From Planococcus kocurii (GTDB lineage: Bacteria; Bacillota; Bacilli; Bacillales_A; Planococcaceae): DNA of 64,000 nt. The stretch spans positions 124,001 to 188,000 of the forward strand of contig NZ_CP013661.2 in the NCBI RefSeq assembly GCF_001465835.2, read 5' to 3'. Positions within the stretch are counted from its first letter, which is position 1; each line of letters starts with the position of its first letter. The notes beneath the pieces are model-generated. The model searched no databases and had not been told where the DNA came from. It saw nothing but the letters and a program-made list of their open reading frames with translations. The translations under genes and the position numbers were made by a program. Below are positions 8,988 to 19,868 of this stretch, piece by piece.

Positions 8988-9428
8988 TTAAAAGGCAATA
9001 ACAAATGGCTGTGTACGATCATCTAAACAATACTCGATTCTTTCTCTAAAGTTTCCCCAAGTAACCATTGCCAAAGCTTCGGCAATTGGATAAAAACCTA
9101 CTAGTAGACTTTCAGCAGATGTTTTTGCTTGACCACCGACAGGTTTTGCTAAAAAAAGCATATTGCAAATTGAATTTTCCACATTTTGAAACACACCGCA
9201 AAATTTCTGGATTTCAATATCAATACCGGTTTCTTCTTTTACTTCTCGAATCGCTGCCATTTCAAGCGATTCTCTTTCTTCTACTTGTCCGCCTGGCATT
9301 TCCCATCCTCTACGTGGTCCTTTTATCAGTAATATTTCACCTTCGTCATTTAGAACAATTGCTGCCGCAGACAAGATATGACTCGGGGGTAAGAAAGCTG
9401 GTTTCTCATCTTCATTACTTAGAACCAT
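8988..9428 (-). CDS. NUDIX hydrolase, 146 aa
   Basis: The complete Nudix box GX5EX7REVXEEXGI is visible from about residue 47 (GQVEERESLEMAAIREVKEE plus TGI), so the protein should hydrolyse a nucleoside diphosphate linked to another moiety using Mg2+. The fold starts with AAAIVLNDEGEILLIKGPRR, typical for the family. The substrate is not identifiable. The ATG has AAGGAGTG upstream. A second, unrelated Nudix gene follows upstream on the same strand with a 61-nt gap, so the two may be co-transcribed. Confidence 0.88.
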   Translation of the reverse strand: MVLSNEDEKPAFLPPSHILSAAAIVLNDEGEILLIKGPRRGWEMPGGQVEERESLEMAAIREVKEETGIDIEIQKFCGVFQNVENSICNMLFLAKPVGGQAKTSAESLLVGFYPIAEALAMVTWGNFRERIEYCLDDRTQPFVIAF

Positions 9429-9489
9429 GTAACTTCACTCCTTAAATTTAGATAGAACCTGAATAAGTTTACTTAGCCAAAGTAACTCG

Positions 9490-10008
9490 TTACAATTCAT
9501 CTCCAGCTATTTTTTCTATTGACCAACGATGACGTTTATATCGCTCCCATACGGTCGGAATAACTAATTGTTGACTGTTCATTTCTTCCCACTCTGCTAA
9601 CGTTGCAAATTTAGCACCACACACCTCACCTGCTTGTAATTTTAAGTCTGTCAGGTTGAGCTGATTTGGACTTTTCCATACATAGCTATCTAAATAATAA
9701 GGATGTTTCTTCATGCTGCTAATATGATGCAATTTGCTTGGGTCAGCGAATATGCCTGTTTCTTCTTCCAGTTCACGAACTGCTCCGATTCGACTGGTTT
9801 CTCCAGTCGTAATAGATCCACCTGTAAATTCCCATAGCAATGGATACGTTTTTGCCTTATCTCTTTGAGTAACTAATAGTTTTCCGTCTTTATTGAGTGT
9901 TAAAATTTCAACGACAATATGATATTCCTCTTGCTCCACGAGTTCACCGCGGACATGTTTCTTGCCAAGTGGTTTTCTTGTTCCATCAACTAAATCCCAA
10001 ATTTCCAT
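9490..10008 (-). CDS. NUDIX hydrolase, 172 aa
   Basis: The Nudix box is complete (GGSITTGETSRIGAVRELEE plus ETGI, about residues 67-90). The N-terminus, MEIWDLVDGTRKPLGKKHVR, resembles the IDI-like/YfcD subgroup of Nudix proteins, which open with a similar E-x-W/L-D-V-D segment. The substrate is unknown. The N-terminal RBS is modest. It is paired with the Nudix gene at 8988-9428, and the two proteins share only the catalytic motif as far as can be seen. Confidence 0.85.
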   Translation of the reverse strand: MEIWDLVDGTRKPLGKKHVRGELVEQEEYHIVVEILTLNKDGKLLVTQRDKAKTYPLLWEFTGGSITTGETSRIGAVRELEEETGIFADPSKLHHISSMKKHPYYLDSYVWKSPNQLNLTDLKLQAGEVCGAKFATLAEWEEMNSQQLVIPTVWERYKRHRWSIEKIAGDEL

Positions 10009-10142
10009 AAGACTGGTTTCTCTACCTTCTGTTTATTCTGTCTTTCCATCGCAGATTACAACTTCCAACAAAAGGAACATACCACACAAATCGCCTGCTC
10101 TATTCCTTTTATTGCGATAAGCTATAGCAAGAGTACTAAGTT

Positions 10143-12191
10143 TCAAAATTGGAATTTAACGTAGAAAATGGTTCCTTGCTCGCTAGATTCTACTTCAATT
10201 TTTGCCTTATGACGTGCCGCGATTGCGTACGAAATACCCAATCCTAAACCTGTTCCGTTATCTTTTGTTGTATAAAAGGGTGTGCCGATTTTTTGCATGA
10301 CTTCCTTATCCATGCCAGTACCTTGATCTTCTATTTCAAGCACGACCTTTTTTCCGTCTTCTATATACGTCCGAATAGACAGCAGCTTTTCTGGCTTCAT
10401 CGCCTCTAAACCATTTCGACACAAATTAATTAATAATTGACGAATTTCATCTCGGTTTAATAATAATTCGGGGATTTCCAATGTCTCAAATTCGATAAAT
10501 TTGTTTTGATTAAACGTATCAATCTTTAATAACGGAGAGATGTCGTAGATGATGTCATTTAAATTTTGCATCTCCAAATCTGACGATCGGGTATTTCCCA
10601 TCGATAAAAACTCCGAAATGATTGCGTTGGCACGGTCCAATTCATCAATCATTAAATCAAAATAAGGATTGAATTTCTGTAATTCATTGTTGTCGGTAAG
10701 TAATTGCAAAAATCCTCGAACAGTCGTCATTGGATTTCGAATTTCATGGCTTATTCCTGCGGCCATCTGCCCAATCAATTCCAAATTGGATAAACGCTTT
10801 AGTTCGTTCTCATAATTCTTTTTCTCTGTGGTGTTTTTACATAAACAACAAATGCCGTCATCAAAAGGGTAGGCAACTAAATCGTAGCAATAGCCGTCTT
10901 CTGTAGATGAAATTTCAAAATGTACGGGCTTTCTATTAACCATGGCTTGAGAAAACTCTTTGTACAAAATCTTATTGAAATCATCCGGAAAAATAGACCA
11001 TAATTTCTCGCCTAGTACATTTTCAGCCGTTTTTCCTATCGGCAGTTCTTGGTATTGATTGATGTATATAAATTCCCAGTCTTTGTTTAGCGCGAAAAAA
11101 CCATCCATAATACTTTCAATTACACTTGTGACTTTGTCGTTGGCATTTGCCAATTCTTTAGTTCGTCTTTGGACACGAAGTTCTAACTGATCCATATAAG
11201 TTAAATTTGAATAAGTAAGTGCTGTCGTATCAATAATAGACTGTGCCAGATAGACCTGCGATCTCTCGTCTGATTGAAGATTTTCCATTAAACAAGCAAT
11301 CATGACTACACCAAAAACATCTCCTTTAGAAATAAGCGGAATGAGAAGCAATTGACAGTTGTCTTCACTTGGAATAAATTTGGTATTCTTTTGAGCGAAT
11401 ATTTCTTTAATAATTGTTGCTTTGCCGTCATGAGGCTGAATTTCGTCTAGTATATTTTCCCATTCGGATTCTGTCCATTCGGATTTTTTGCTCATTTCTT
11501 TGAAACAAATAGTCTCCATATCATTAGGATTTCTTAAGTAAACTGCAACATTTTTGCACTTCACAGCCTTTTCTAAATAATAAAAACAAGTGTCCAAACT
11601 TTCTTTCACAGTTGAACATCTAGAAAGATCACGGTTAGCATCTAGTAACAATTGTTTCTCAGCAAGCAGCTGCTCTTTTTGTTTTAAATTATTGGCATTT
11701 TGAACTGCAACAGCTGCCATATTGACGTAGGCTTCCACACTTTGTATTTGCAATTCTGTTAAATTCATCGGTTTTCCACGATCAAACAAAAAAACCAGTC
11801 CGAATAAATTTTGCTCATAAATAATGGGAAGACCGAGCAGCGAATGAATGTTAAACGCGGCGATCGCGGCGGGATCTGGACGTGGATCTACTGATGTATC
11901 TGGAATGTAAATAGCTTGCTTTTTAGTTGCGATATCATGCGAAAATCGATCTGTGCTGAAGTTGATTTTCTGTGAAGTGAGAGACTGTCCGTTGATGAAT
12001 TGCGGTTTCCCAGCTACCGCGCTAAATACTCCATCGCTATCAGGTAAATATATACCAATCGAGTCACATTGCACAATTTCTTCTGATATGGCTACCGAAA
12101 CATGTTGCAACATGTCACCCAATTCAAGCTTTGTATTAACAATTCTCGTTAGTTCTGCTAGTCTGGAATATCTGTTTTGTTCTTTTAACAT
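10143..12191 (-). CDS. GAF-GAF-PAS sensor histidine kinase (orphan), 682 aa
   Basis: Domains in order are an N-terminal GAF (about residues 20-165), a second GAF (about 180-335), a short coiled coil, a PAS domain (about 360-460), HisKA with the phospho-acceptor His in GISHEIRNPMTTVRGFLQLL (about 478), and HATPase_c with the N box NLCRNGLEAM, G1 DQGTGMD and G2 GTGLGLGIS. There is no membrane segment, so it senses a cytoplasmic signal or ligand. The start was placed at MLKEQNRYSR, which follows GTGGAG; a reading 51 nt longer has a weaker signal. No response regulator lies beside it. The HisKA sequence resembles the Kin/sporulation-kinase class, so a phosphorelay role is possible but not shown. 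Confidence 0.85.
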   Translation of the reverse strand: MLKEQNRYSRLAELTRIVNTKLELGDMLQHVSVAISEEIVQCDSIGIYLPDSDGVFSAVAGKPQFINGQSLTSQKINFSTDRFSHDIATKKQAIYIPDTSVDPRPDPAAIAAFNIHSLLGLPIIYEQNLFGLVFLFDRGKPMNLTELQIQSVEAYVNMAAVAVQNANNLKQKEQLLAEKQLLLDANRDLSRCSTVKESLDTCFYYLEKAVKCKNVAVYLRNPNDMETICFKEMSKKSEWTESEWENILDEIQPHDGKATIIKEIFAQKNTKFIPSEDNCQLLLIPLISKGDVFGVVMIACLMENLQSDERSQVYLAQSIIDTTALTYSNLTYMDQLELRVQRRTKELANANDKVTSVIESIMDGFFALNKDWEFIYINQYQELPIGKTAENVLGEKLWSIFPDDFNKILYKEFSQAMVNRKPVHFEISSTEDGYCYDLVAYPFDDGICCLCKNTTEKKNYENELKRLSNLELIGQMAAGISHEIRNPMTTVRGFLQLLTDNNELQKFNPYFDLMIDELDRANAIISEFLSMGNTRSSDLEMQNLNDIIYDISPLLKIDTFNQNKFIEFETLEIPELLLNRDEIRQLLINLCRNGLEAMKPEKLLSIRTYIEDGKKVVLEIEDQGTGMDKEVMQKIGTPFYTTKDNGTGLGLGISYAIAARHKAKIEVESSEQGTIFYVKFQF

Positions 12192-12361
12192 GGCTATTCG
12201 CTCCACTCTTAATCTTGATGAAGTAAAGAATACCAGTTGCATTGGATAAACTTCTCTATTTCATTTGTCTATTATTTCTGTAGCTTATCATAAAAAATAT
12301 TGCGCTGGCTAATAATTTTTGATGTTTTTGCTACAAAATTGATTTCTCTAGTCAAACACTT

Positions 12362-12406
12362 AAAAAAGGAAGAGACAGCGTTTTAGCTAAATCCCTTCCT
12401 TTTTTA
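12362..12406 (-). terminator. Terminator of fbp
   Basis: Inverted repeat AAAAAAGGAAG/CTTCCTTTTTT flanking a 20-nt loop, starting 14 nt beyond the fbp stop codon. The T run on the minus strand fits termination of fbp, but the large loop lowers confidence. Confidence 0.6.
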
Positions 12407-12419
12407 TTTTGCTCGGTCG

Positions 12420-14357
12420 TTACTTCATGTAGCGGTATTCCCTCAAACTGTTTAAATTAAAAATTTCTTGCATCAAACCATTCCCAATATTGGTTTCTCT
12501 AACTTTTTTACGCTCTAACTCTTCATCAACTAAGCGCTTAGCCGATAGTACATCTGTGCCGTTTTGCAAAACTTCTTCTTTTGAATTGAACAATTGATGC
12601 GCGACCAATTGCATGCCATAGGAGTTGTAAAGCAACGTATATCCGGCTATCCCTGTAGTCGATTGGTAAGCTTTCGAAAACCCTCCATCGATAACCAGCA
12701 TTTTGCCGTTCGCTTTGATTGGGTTTTCTCCATCTCGCTCTTTAACAGGCGTATGGCCATTAATAATACGTCCGTAATCCGGGTTCATGTCAAACTCCGT
12801 CAATATTTTGCGACAAATTTCCTCGTCTTCCCGTAAATAATAATAAGGATTTTTGCGCTCTTTGTGCGTTTCTTTGTCTTTGATAAAATAGCGTTCAAAT
12901 GTAGTCATTTCTCGTTTCCCAAAGAGTGACGAATACTCCCCAGTCCACAAATACCAAACCATATCTGTCGCAAAGTCATCAGTTTCTTCCGGATGAGCAA
13001 AAGAGTAACGGAGGTAACGTTCAAAGACATCTAGCAGTTCTCGCCCAGCATAGGATTTCCCTTCGATCTCCATTTTCTCCATATTGCCGTCTTCATCTAA
13101 TGGAATACAACCATGAATCAATAAATTACCATTATACTTTAAATAAAGACTCCCTTTTTTCATCAAAAATTTCATGTGTCTAGCTAGTTTTTCTGAATGT
13201 TGAACTGAAAAAAGTAACTTGTCCATAACTTGTCTTTCTTCTTCAAGCAATTCGTCTGGCTGTTCCGGATTAATGGTCGTAAAACACGTCCCATCTAATG
13301 AATACGTGTTTCCATGAATCGTTGCCGTATTTTTTTCATAATCAACTTTTTCAAGCACTAAGCGATCTGTCATATCGAAACAAGCTCTTCTTTTGATAAT
13401 TGGGCTTTCGAGCTTGAATTGGATAATTGAAATGGCCTGATGGATTTTAGTGATTTGCAACTGTTCTTGCTCTGTCATTTTTTCATCTGAAATTCTTTTT
13501 GGGCGAAAAGCTACATTGTCTTCATAGTATTTCTCTGCCAAATTCAACAACGGCCTCAAGTTGATGCCATACACGTCTTCAATAATATCTAGGTTATTAT
13601 AACGTGCGCATATTCGTAAAATATTCGCTAAGCACACTTTTGATCCGGCAAATGCGCCAATCCAAAGCACGTCATGATTTCCCCACTGAATGTCAACGGA
13701 ATGGTAATCAATAAGTGTATCCACAATCTTATGCGGATCCGAACCTCGGTCGTAAATATCACCCACTACATGAAGATGGTCGACCACTAAACGTTGTGTC
13801 GTATAAGCCAAGCCAATAATTAGCTTGTCTGCCTGGCCTAAGGAAATGATTTGTGTCACCATTTTGGCGTAATAATCCTTTTTGTTCTTAAACTCGTCAG
13901 TCTTATACAGCAGTTCTTCTATAATATAGACAAATTGTTTTGGCAAAGCTTTACGCAGTTTTGAGCGTGTGTATTTGGAAGAAGCATAAGAAATCAGTTT
14001 TAATAGCCGCTCGATAACTTCTATGTACCATTCCTGCAATTCTGCTTTACTGCTAAAATGGCTTTTAATCAACTGTAATTTTTCTTCAGGGTAGAAAACC
14101 AAAGTCGCAAATTCGTTTAGTTCTTCTTCACTCAGTTCATTTTTAAATAAATCCTTTATTTTTACTTTTACGTTTCCGGAACCATTGCGCAATACATGTT
14201 GAAATGCCTGAAACTCTCCGTGCAAATCGCTAACGAAATGCTCTGTTCCTTTTGGCAAATCTAAGATTGATTCGAGGTTAATGATTTCGGTAGCCACTTT
14301 TTCTTCACAATCGTATTTTTGCGCTAACAAATCCAAATATTTTAAGTTCAACACCAT
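12420..14357 (-). CDS. fbp: Fructose-1,6-bisphosphatase, class III, 645 aa
   Basis: It hydrolyses fructose-1,6-bisphosphate to fructose-6-phosphate in gluconeogenesis. The sequence is a full-length class III (Firmicutes) enzyme related to the calcineurin-like phosphoesterases. Metal-binding motifs are [12 protein letters not shown] (about residue 42), [10 protein letters not shown] (about 198), [10 protein letters not shown] (about 227) and [20 protein letters not shown] (about 555). The ATG follows AAGGAGAGGATGC. It is monocistronic with a long upstream gap. In B. subtilis this enzyme is constitutive and activated by phosphoenolpyruvate; no obvious cre site was noticed here. Confidence 0.95.
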   Translation of the reverse strand: MVLNLKYLDLLAQKYDCEEKVATEIINLESILDLPKGTEHFVSDLHGEFQAFQHVLRNGSGNVKVKIKDLFKNELSEEELNEFATLVFYPEEKLQLIKSHFSSKAELQEWYIEVIERLLKLISYASSKYTRSKLRKALPKQFVYIIEELLYKTDEFKNKKDYYAKMVTQIISLGQADKLIIGLAYTTQRLVVDHLHVVGDIYDRGSDPHKIVDTLIDYHSVDIQWGNHDVLWIGAFAGSKVCLANILRICARYNNLDIIEDVYGINLRPLLNLAEKYYEDNVAFRPKRISDEKMTEQEQLQITKIHQAISIIQFKLESPIIKRRACFDMTDRLVLEKVDYEKNTATIHGNTYSLDGTCFTTINPEQPDELLEEERQVMDKLLFSVQHSEKLARHMKFLMKKGSLYLKYNGNLLIHGCIPLDEDGNMEKMEIEGKSYAGRELLDVFERYLRYSFAHPEETDDFATDMVWYLWTGEYSSLFGKREMTTFERYFIKDKETHKERKNPYYYLREDEEICRKILTEFDMNPDYGRIINGHTPVKERDGENPIKANGKMLVIDGGFSKAYQSTTGIAGYTLLYNSYGMQLVAHQLFNSKEEVLQNGTDVLSAKRLVDEELERKKVRETNIGNGLMQEIFNLNSLREYRYMK

Positions 14358-14791
14358 GCATCCTCTCCTTGTCTATTTTTTATTGTTTAGCTATTGTGAT
14401 GATGAGAACCATTAAAATGCCCTATAGTAATTAAGAATAACTAACTACTTTGCAACGCAGCTAGACTGTGTGTATTTAATTTGACTTTAAGGTTTACAAT
14501 ACAGCTCACTAAATCTTGTTCAAAAAGAGTTGTGTCTTATACCTCAGTTTACCCCAGAAACACCGCAATCTCTAGGTGATAAAAAAACCTTTGGAATTTT
14601 TGACAAAAATCAATAGGAATTCTTTTGTCCTAATCAATTTTTTGTTTTAAATTCGTCTGATTTCACTATTTTATACTAGTTGTAATAGCTTTCTGAAAGA
14701 GATTAACAACTTCGCGTATTCTGTTACAGTCATGCTAACACCCTTATCTACCTCTATTCTTCATTTATCTGGAAATTCCTTGTGAAATGAC
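14358..14791. other. 0.43-kb gap upstream of fbp
   Basis: No reading frame with a ribosome binding site was found on either strand. It must hold the fbp promoter, but I cannot pick one hexamer pair with confidence. The sequence is AT-rich without a convincing hairpin. Confidence 0.4.
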
Positions 14792-14832
14792 AAAAAAACA
14801 GAGAAGCATGGTGCGACTTCTCTGTTTTTTTT
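14792..14832 (-). terminator. Terminator of tag
   Basis: A perfect stem AAAAACAGAGAAG/CTTCTCTGTTTTT with a 10-nt loop lies 12 nt after the tag stop codon. T runs on both sides make it bidirectional. Confidence 0.85.
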
Positions 14833-14843
14833 GTTGTGTTTCA

Positions 14844-15404
14844 TTAACTCCGCATTCGGTAGTCGCAACTTTTAATATGATCATTGACCATGCCGATTGC
14901 TTGCATAAAAGAATAAGTCGTTACCGGTCCTACAAATTTAAAGCCCCGTTTTTTTAATTCTTTACTGAGCTTTACAGACAAAGCCGACTGCGCAGGAATC
15001 TGCGCATCGGTATCCCACTTGTTGTCAATTGACTTACCATCTGTAAAACTCCAAAGAAATGCTGCAAAACTACCCCATTCTCTAGAGAGATCTAAAATAG
15101 CTAGTGCATTAGTTCGTACCGATTGAAGTTTGGACCCATGCTTGATCACCGCAAAGTTTTCCTTTATAAAAGACAACTCTCCGTCCGTTAGCTCCGCACA
15201 ATACGCGACGTCAAATTGGTGAAACGCTTCTCGATAAGCACCTCTCTTTGATAAAACGATATTCCACGACAATCCTGCCTGTGCGCCTTCAAGTACTAGC
15301 ATCTCAAAAATGTACCGATCATCTGAGCTCACTCTGCACCATTCTTTATCATGATAGTTCTGCATGAGTGCGTTACGTTGCGCCCACAAACACCGATTCC
15401 CCAT
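14844..15404 (-). CDS. tag: DNA-3-methyladenine glycosylase I, 186 aa
   Basis: It excises 3-methyladenine from alkylated DNA. The zinc ligands of the Tag family are all present: C5 near the N-terminus, H18 (YHDKEW), and a C-terminal His/Cys pair in NDHIKSCDYR. The active-site segment LEGAQAGLSWNIVLSKR contains the catalytic Glu. Length (186) is typical. The gene is monocistronic, flanked by terminators on both sides. No LexA-type box was seen in its short upstream region. Confidence 0.94.
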   Translation of the reverse strand: MGNRCLWAQRNALMQNYHDKEWCRVSSDDRYIFEMLVLEGAQAGLSWNIVLSKRGAYREAFHQFDVAYCAELTDGELSFIKENFAVIKHGSKLQSVRTNALAILDLSREWGSFAAFLWSFTDGKSIDNKWDTDAQIPAQSALSVKLSKELKKRGFKFVGPVTTYSFMQAIGMVNDHIKSCDYRMRS

Positions 15405-15479
15405 TCTCTTCCTCCATTCTTTTCGTGAAATTTAGTATTCTCGCACAGTTACTAGTTGGGACATTCCTCTATCCAAAAC

Positions 15480-15527
15480 ACATAAAAGGACACTTGCCCA
15501 TCTACTGGGGCAGGCGTCCTTTTATGT
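15480..15527 (-). terminator. Terminator of ilvA
   Basis: A long stem ACATAAAAGGAC...GTCCTTTTATGT with an inner TGCCC/GGGCA pairing lies 7 nt beyond the ilvA stop codon. The T tract on the minus strand is interrupted, so efficiency is uncertain. Confidence 0.7.
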
Positions 15528-15534
15528 AGTGTAC

Positions 15535-16824
15535 TTAAATTAACAAGTTAAACAATAAGGAATCATTGTTAATGTCTTTATAAGGAAAGCCGTTTTCTGC
15601 CATACGTTTAACGAGTGGCTCATAGTCCTCTTGGCATTTCAATTCAATGCCCACTAAAACCGGACCTTGTTCACGATTCGTTCGTTTTGTGTATTCGAAA
15701 TGCGTTATGTCGTCGGTATCGCCCAGTACCTCACCCATAAATTTACGTAGCGCACCTGCCCGTTGCGGGAAAGTGACGATGAAATAATGTTTCAAGCCTT
15801 CATAAATCAAGGACTTTTCTTTAATTTCTTGCATCCGCTCGATGTCGTTATTGCCTCCACTAATGACGCAGACAATGTTTTTTCCTTTGATCTCTTCTTT
15901 ATAAAAGTCAAGAGCGGCCACGGACAAAGCGCCTGCGGGTTCCGCGACGATTGCATTTTCGTTATATAGCTGTAAAATCGTTGTACAAACTTTGCCTTCT
16001 GGAATCAATACAATATCATCTAAAACTTCTGAACAGATAGCCATAGATAGATCGCCTACTTGTTTAACTGCTGCACCGTCAACAAACGTGTCAATTGTAT
16101 CAAGACGCGTGACTTTACCGTGAGTTATAGATGTTTTCATACCCGGAGCACCTTCGGGTTCGACACCGATTAGTTTTGTTTTTGGGCTAATGCCTTTTAA
16201 ATAAGAACCAACCCCTGAAGCTAATCCCCCTCCGCCAATTGCACAAAACATGTAATCGATTGATTCTTGCATATCATTTAAAATTTCCACCGCAACGGTT
16301 CCTTGTCCGGCTATGATTCGGTTGTCATTAAAGGGATGGACAAATATTTTTTCTTCAGCGTTACAATATGCCATTGCTGCTGTAAACGAGTCATCAAACG
16401 TATCTCCTACCAATTCAACCGATACTTGGTCACCGCCAAAACGTTTTACTTGAGAAATTTTTTGGCGTGGTGTTGTTAAAGGCATAAAGATTTTCCCTTC
16501 GATGCCAAGGGCAAAGCACGAATACGCAACACCTTGTGCATGGTTGCCCGCACTGGCACAAACAACGCCTTTAGCACGTTCAGAAGCATTTAGACTACGG
16601 ATAAAATTGTAAGCACCGCGCAACTTAAATGAACGAACAATTTGAAGATCTTCTCGTTTTAAATACACATTGCATTCATACCGTGCAGACAGCAATTCGT
16701 TTTTTTGCAAAGGTGTCTTGATGACAACATCTTTGAGCGCCTGGTTGGCTACCATAATTTCTTCTACCGATACTTTAGTTAACGTTACTTCTCTCTCAAG
16801 CTCTTTGATGTTGCTCTTAGTCAT
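15535..16824 (-). CDS. ilvA: Threonine ammonia-lyase (deaminase), 429 aa
   Basis: It converts threonine to 2-oxobutanoate, the first step of isoleucine synthesis. The PLP lysine lies in SFKLRGAYNFIRSL (about residue 65), the phosphate-binding loop in SGGNNDIERM-type and GGGGLASG motifs, and a single ACT-like regulatory domain occupies about residues 340-429 (HYFIVTFPQRAGALRKFMGE). This short one-ACT form is the Firmicutes type. The start was set at ATG (MTKSNIKE) because GAGGGTG is its RBS and the upstream GTG lies within it. It is not linked to other ilv genes here. No T-box was seen upstream. Confidence 0.93.
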   Translation of the reverse strand: MTKSNIKELEREVTLTKVSVEEIMVANQALKDVVIKTPLQKNELLSARYECNVYLKREDLQIVRSFKLRGAYNFIRSLNASERAKGVVCASAGNHAQGVAYSCFALGIEGKIFMPLTTPRQKISQVKRFGGDQVSVELVGDTFDDSFTAAMAYCNAEEKIFVHPFNDNRIIAGQGTVAVEILNDMQESIDYMFCAIGGGGLASGVGSYLKGISPKTKLIGVEPEGAPGMKTSITHGKVTRLDTIDTFVDGAAVKQVGDLSMAICSEVLDDIVLIPEGKVCTTILQLYNENAIVAEPAGALSVAALDFYKEEIKGKNIVCVISGGNNDIERMQEIKEKSLIYEGLKHYFIVTFPQRAGALRKFMGEVLGDTDDITHFEYTKRTNREQGPVLVGIELKCQEDYEPLVKRMAENGFPYKDINNDSLLFNLLI

Positions 16825-17400
16825 AGTTGTCACCCTCTTTTTTTAATTTATCTCACTACTCTACCACATCGAAGCGTCAAATTGGAGAGAAAATTGCGAC
16901 AATTAAACAAAAAGTTAACGGATTAATATTTTGCTCCTGCTTCCTTCTACAGTAAAGTTTACAGCTAGACGCACAAACAAGAGAGGAGAATCCATAGCTT
17001 CTACTAGTTTATACGTCTATTGACATTGGATTCTATTTATTTAACATCCTTAATAATTGCTGACTGCACGCATCATCAGACAGTTGAATATCTTCCAAAA
17101 GAATTATACATCAACCAACATTCAAGATGAATATCATTTCATCAATCGATACCAGAAATCATTCCTCTAATTATTCAATTGCTTGCAAAAATGAATATTA
17201 TTCGTTAGCGTGAGTATAAATAAAAGGGTCGAATGATGAATGCTCATTAATATATTCATTTCAAACCACACTATTCAAAATCTTAGTTTCAGTGACAGTA
17301 AGATTGAAGTTGCTCTTACAGAAAGTAGAATAGTTGAATAATCCGAACTTATAAGCTGTTATTTAGTTTAGTAGGACTTAGCATGCAGTTAAGCTGATAA
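16825..17400. other. 0.58-kb gap between parC and ilvA
   Basis: No gene found. An AGAATCCA/TGGATTCT inverted pair flanks about 35 bp near 16987-17034, and a GAGAGGAG box near 16981 is not followed by a usable start. The ilvA promoter must be at the left end, but no clear hexamers were identified. The region is AT-rich. Confidence 0.35.
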
Positions 17401-17441
17401 ATAGAAACCCCCTCTTGCTATTTACAAGAGGGGGTTTCTAT
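17401..17441 (-). terminator. Terminator of parEC
   Basis: A perfect 17-bp stem (ATAGAAACCCCCTCTTG and complement) with a 7-nt loop abuts the parC stop codon. Confidence 0.85.
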
Positions 17442-19868
17442 TTATTCTTTTGCTGCTACTCGATAAGCTGTAGTTACTTTGCCATCTGTTGCTTCATCAG
17501 CTATGAATGAACCATTTGAATACCGATCTACATTTTTCAATGCGTTAGCGACCAGCGGAATTCGAATGCCTTTGTCGGTTTCTAAAATGATTTCCTCTTT
17601 CCCTGTTGCACCAATAACGGCAACTACACGATGAGGGTTCGACTTTAGTTCACGTAGCATAACTACGCCACGCTTCGCACGACTGCCACTTTCAAACTCC
17701 TGCAGCTTCATTTTCTTCGCTGAACCACGATGAGTAATGAGGACAAGTTCCTGTTTAACTTCTGGATCGATTAGAACAGCAGATACAGCTTCGTCATCAT
17801 CTTTCAAGTTGACGCCTTTAACGCCCCCTGTTCGAAGTCCAGTAAGTGGCACTTCGTCTAATGGGAAACGAACACCGTAAGCTTGTTTCGTACCAATGAA
17901 TAATTCAGTTTCTTTCGTAACTAATGCTGCATAAATCATAGAATCACCAGACTTAAGATTCATGGTTTTAATCGTTCTTGAATACCGTTGAATCTGATAA
18001 TCTTTCAATGCTGACCGTTTGACTTGACCCATTTTTGAGACAGTTAAAATACTGCCATCTGTTTCAAAATTCTCAAATGGATAAACAGCAAGTATAGATT
18101 CATTCGCCTCTAGTTGAATAATACTTGATAAATGTTGGCCTAAGTCTTTCCATTTGATATCAGGCAACTCGTTAATTGGCTGGAAAACAAAGTTACCTGC
18201 TGTAGTAAAAATTAGAATTGTATGCTGTGTATTCAGATTGCCTTCAAATAGCAATCGATCCGACTCTTTCATTGCAAAATCTTTGCCATTCGAAGCGGCG
18301 TGTGAACGTGTACTCGTACGTTTTACATACCCTTCTCTAGTAACAGTTACCACCACTTCTTCACTTGGAATCATGATTTCACGTGTAATGGTAATCTCTT
18401 CGATTTTATCTTCAATAACCGAACGACGCGGCTCTGCAAATTGCTTTCGAATACTGGCCAATTCTTTTTTGATAATATTTTTTAATTTAGTTGAACTAGT
18501 TAAGATTCCTGTTAGTTCAGCAATCAGTTTTTTTAAATCGCTTTCTTCTTTTTGCAGGTCGGTAATATCGGTATTGGTCAATCGGTATAGTTGCAAAGAA
18601 ACAATCGCTTCCGCTTGTGCCTCTGAAAAATCATAAGACGCAATTAAATTATTTTTGGCATCGCGCTTGTCTGTTGAAGAACGGATGGTTTTAATAACTT
18701 TATCAAGAATCGACAGAGCTTTCATCAAGCCTTCGACAATGTGCATGCGGTCACTAGCTTTTTGCAAATCAAATTCAGAACGTTTCGTAATAACCTCTTT
18801 CTGGTGTTCAATATAAGCATCTAACATAGTCTGCAAAGTCATCATCGTTGGACGACGCTTGTAGATTGCTACCATGTTAAAGTTGTAGCTGACTTGTAAA
18901 TCTGTGTTTTTATAAAGATAGCTCAAAATCCCTTGTGCTTGTACATCTTTTTTCAATTCAATTACAATGCGCAATCCCGTTCTGTCGGATTCGTCGCGCA
19001 CTTCCGAAATACCTTCGAGTTTACGATCAAAGCGATGATCGTCAATTTTTTTAATCATTGTCGCTTTATTCACTTCAAACGGAATTTCCGTAATGACAAT
19101 TTGTTCCTTGCCACCTTTTAACGGTTCTATTTGAGCTTTTGAACGAACGATAATTTTACCTTTTCCGGTCTCATAAGCTTTTTTAATCCCGTCGATCCCT
19201 TGAATAATACCACCTGTTGGAAAATCTGGACCTTTTATGACAGTCATTAGTTCAGCAACAGTCGCTTGCGGATTGTCTATGCGCATCAATACAGCGTCAA
19301 GAGCTTCATGCAACGCATGCGGCGGAATATCGGTCGCGTATCCAGCAGAAATTCCTGTCGATCCGTTAACTAAAAGGTTCGGAAAACGTGCCGGTAAAAC
19401 GGTTGGTTCCATGTCCGAATCATCAAAATTTGGGATAAAATCCACTGTACGTTTATCAATGTCGCGCAGCAACTCAGAAGAAATAGCAGACAAACGAGCT
19501 TCCGTATAACGCATCGCAGCTGGTGAGTCACCGTCCATTGACCCGTTATTTCCATGCATTTCAACGAGCATGTGACGGATTTTCCAGTCCTGGCTTAAAC
19601 GCACCATCGCTTCATAAACAGAGCTGTCTCCGTGTGGATGGTAGTTACCTATAACATTACCGACAGTTTTGGCCGATTTACGAAACGCTTTATCGTTGGT
19701 ATTGCCTTCATGATACATTGCGTATAAAATGCGGCGCTGAACAGGTTTTAATCCATCACGAGCATCTGGAAGTGCTCGGTCCTGGATAATGTATTTACTA
19801 TACCGGCCAAACCGATCGCCAATTACTTCTTCTAATGGCAAATCTTGAAATCGTTCGGTTTGTGTCAT
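17442..19868 (-). CDS. parC: DNA topoisomerase IV subunit A, 808 aa
   Basis: This is the DNA-cleaving subunit that, with ParE, decatenates daughter chromosomes. The catalytic tyrosine is Y121 in [11 protein letters not shown]. The quinolone-resistance region reads [12 protein letters not shown] with Ser82 and Glu86, equivalent to the Ser80/Glu84 of S. aureus GrlA, so it looks wild-type for fluoroquinolone targets. The C-terminal beta-pinwheel blades are present (repeated GxVKR-type strands from about residue 500). Its ATG overlaps the parE stop by 4 nt, indicating translational coupling. It is shorter than GyrA and lies outside the gyrA context, supporting ParC. Confidence 0.95.
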   Translation of the reverse strand: MTQTERFQDLPLEEVIGDRFGRYSKYIIQDRALPDARDGLKPVQRRILYAMYHEGNTNDKAFRKSAKTVGNVIGNYHPHGDSSVYEAMVRLSQDWKIRHMLVEMHGNNGSMDGDSPAAMRYTEARLSAISSELLRDIDKRTVDFIPNFDDSDMEPTVLPARFPNLLVNGSTGISAGYATDIPPHALHEALDAVLMRIDNPQATVAELMTVIKGPDFPTGGIIQGIDGIKKAYETGKGKIIVRSKAQIEPLKGGKEQIVITEIPFEVNKATMIKKIDDHRFDRKLEGISEVRDESDRTGLRIVIELKKDVQAQGILSYLYKNTDLQVSYNFNMVAIYKRRPTMMTLQTMLDAYIEHQKEVITKRSEFDLQKASDRMHIVEGLMKALSILDKVIKTIRSSTDKRDAKNNLIASYDFSEAQAEAIVSLQLYRLTNTDITDLQKEESDLKKLIAELTGILTSSTKLKNIIKKELASIRKQFAEPRRSVIEDKIEEITITREIMIPSEEVVVTVTREGYVKRTSTRSHAASNGKDFAMKESDRLLFEGNLNTQHTILIFTTAGNFVFQPINELPDIKWKDLGQHLSSIIQLEANESILAVYPFENFETDGSILTVSKMGQVKRSALKDYQIQRYSRTIKTMNLKSGDSMIYAALVTKETELFIGTKQAYGVRFPLDEVPLTGLRTGGVKGVNLKDDDEAVSAVLIDPEVKQELVLITHRGSAKKMKLQEFESGSRAKRGVVMLRELKSNPHRVVAVIGATGKEEIILETDKGIRIPLVANALKNVDRYSNGSFIADEATDGKVTTAYRVAAKE

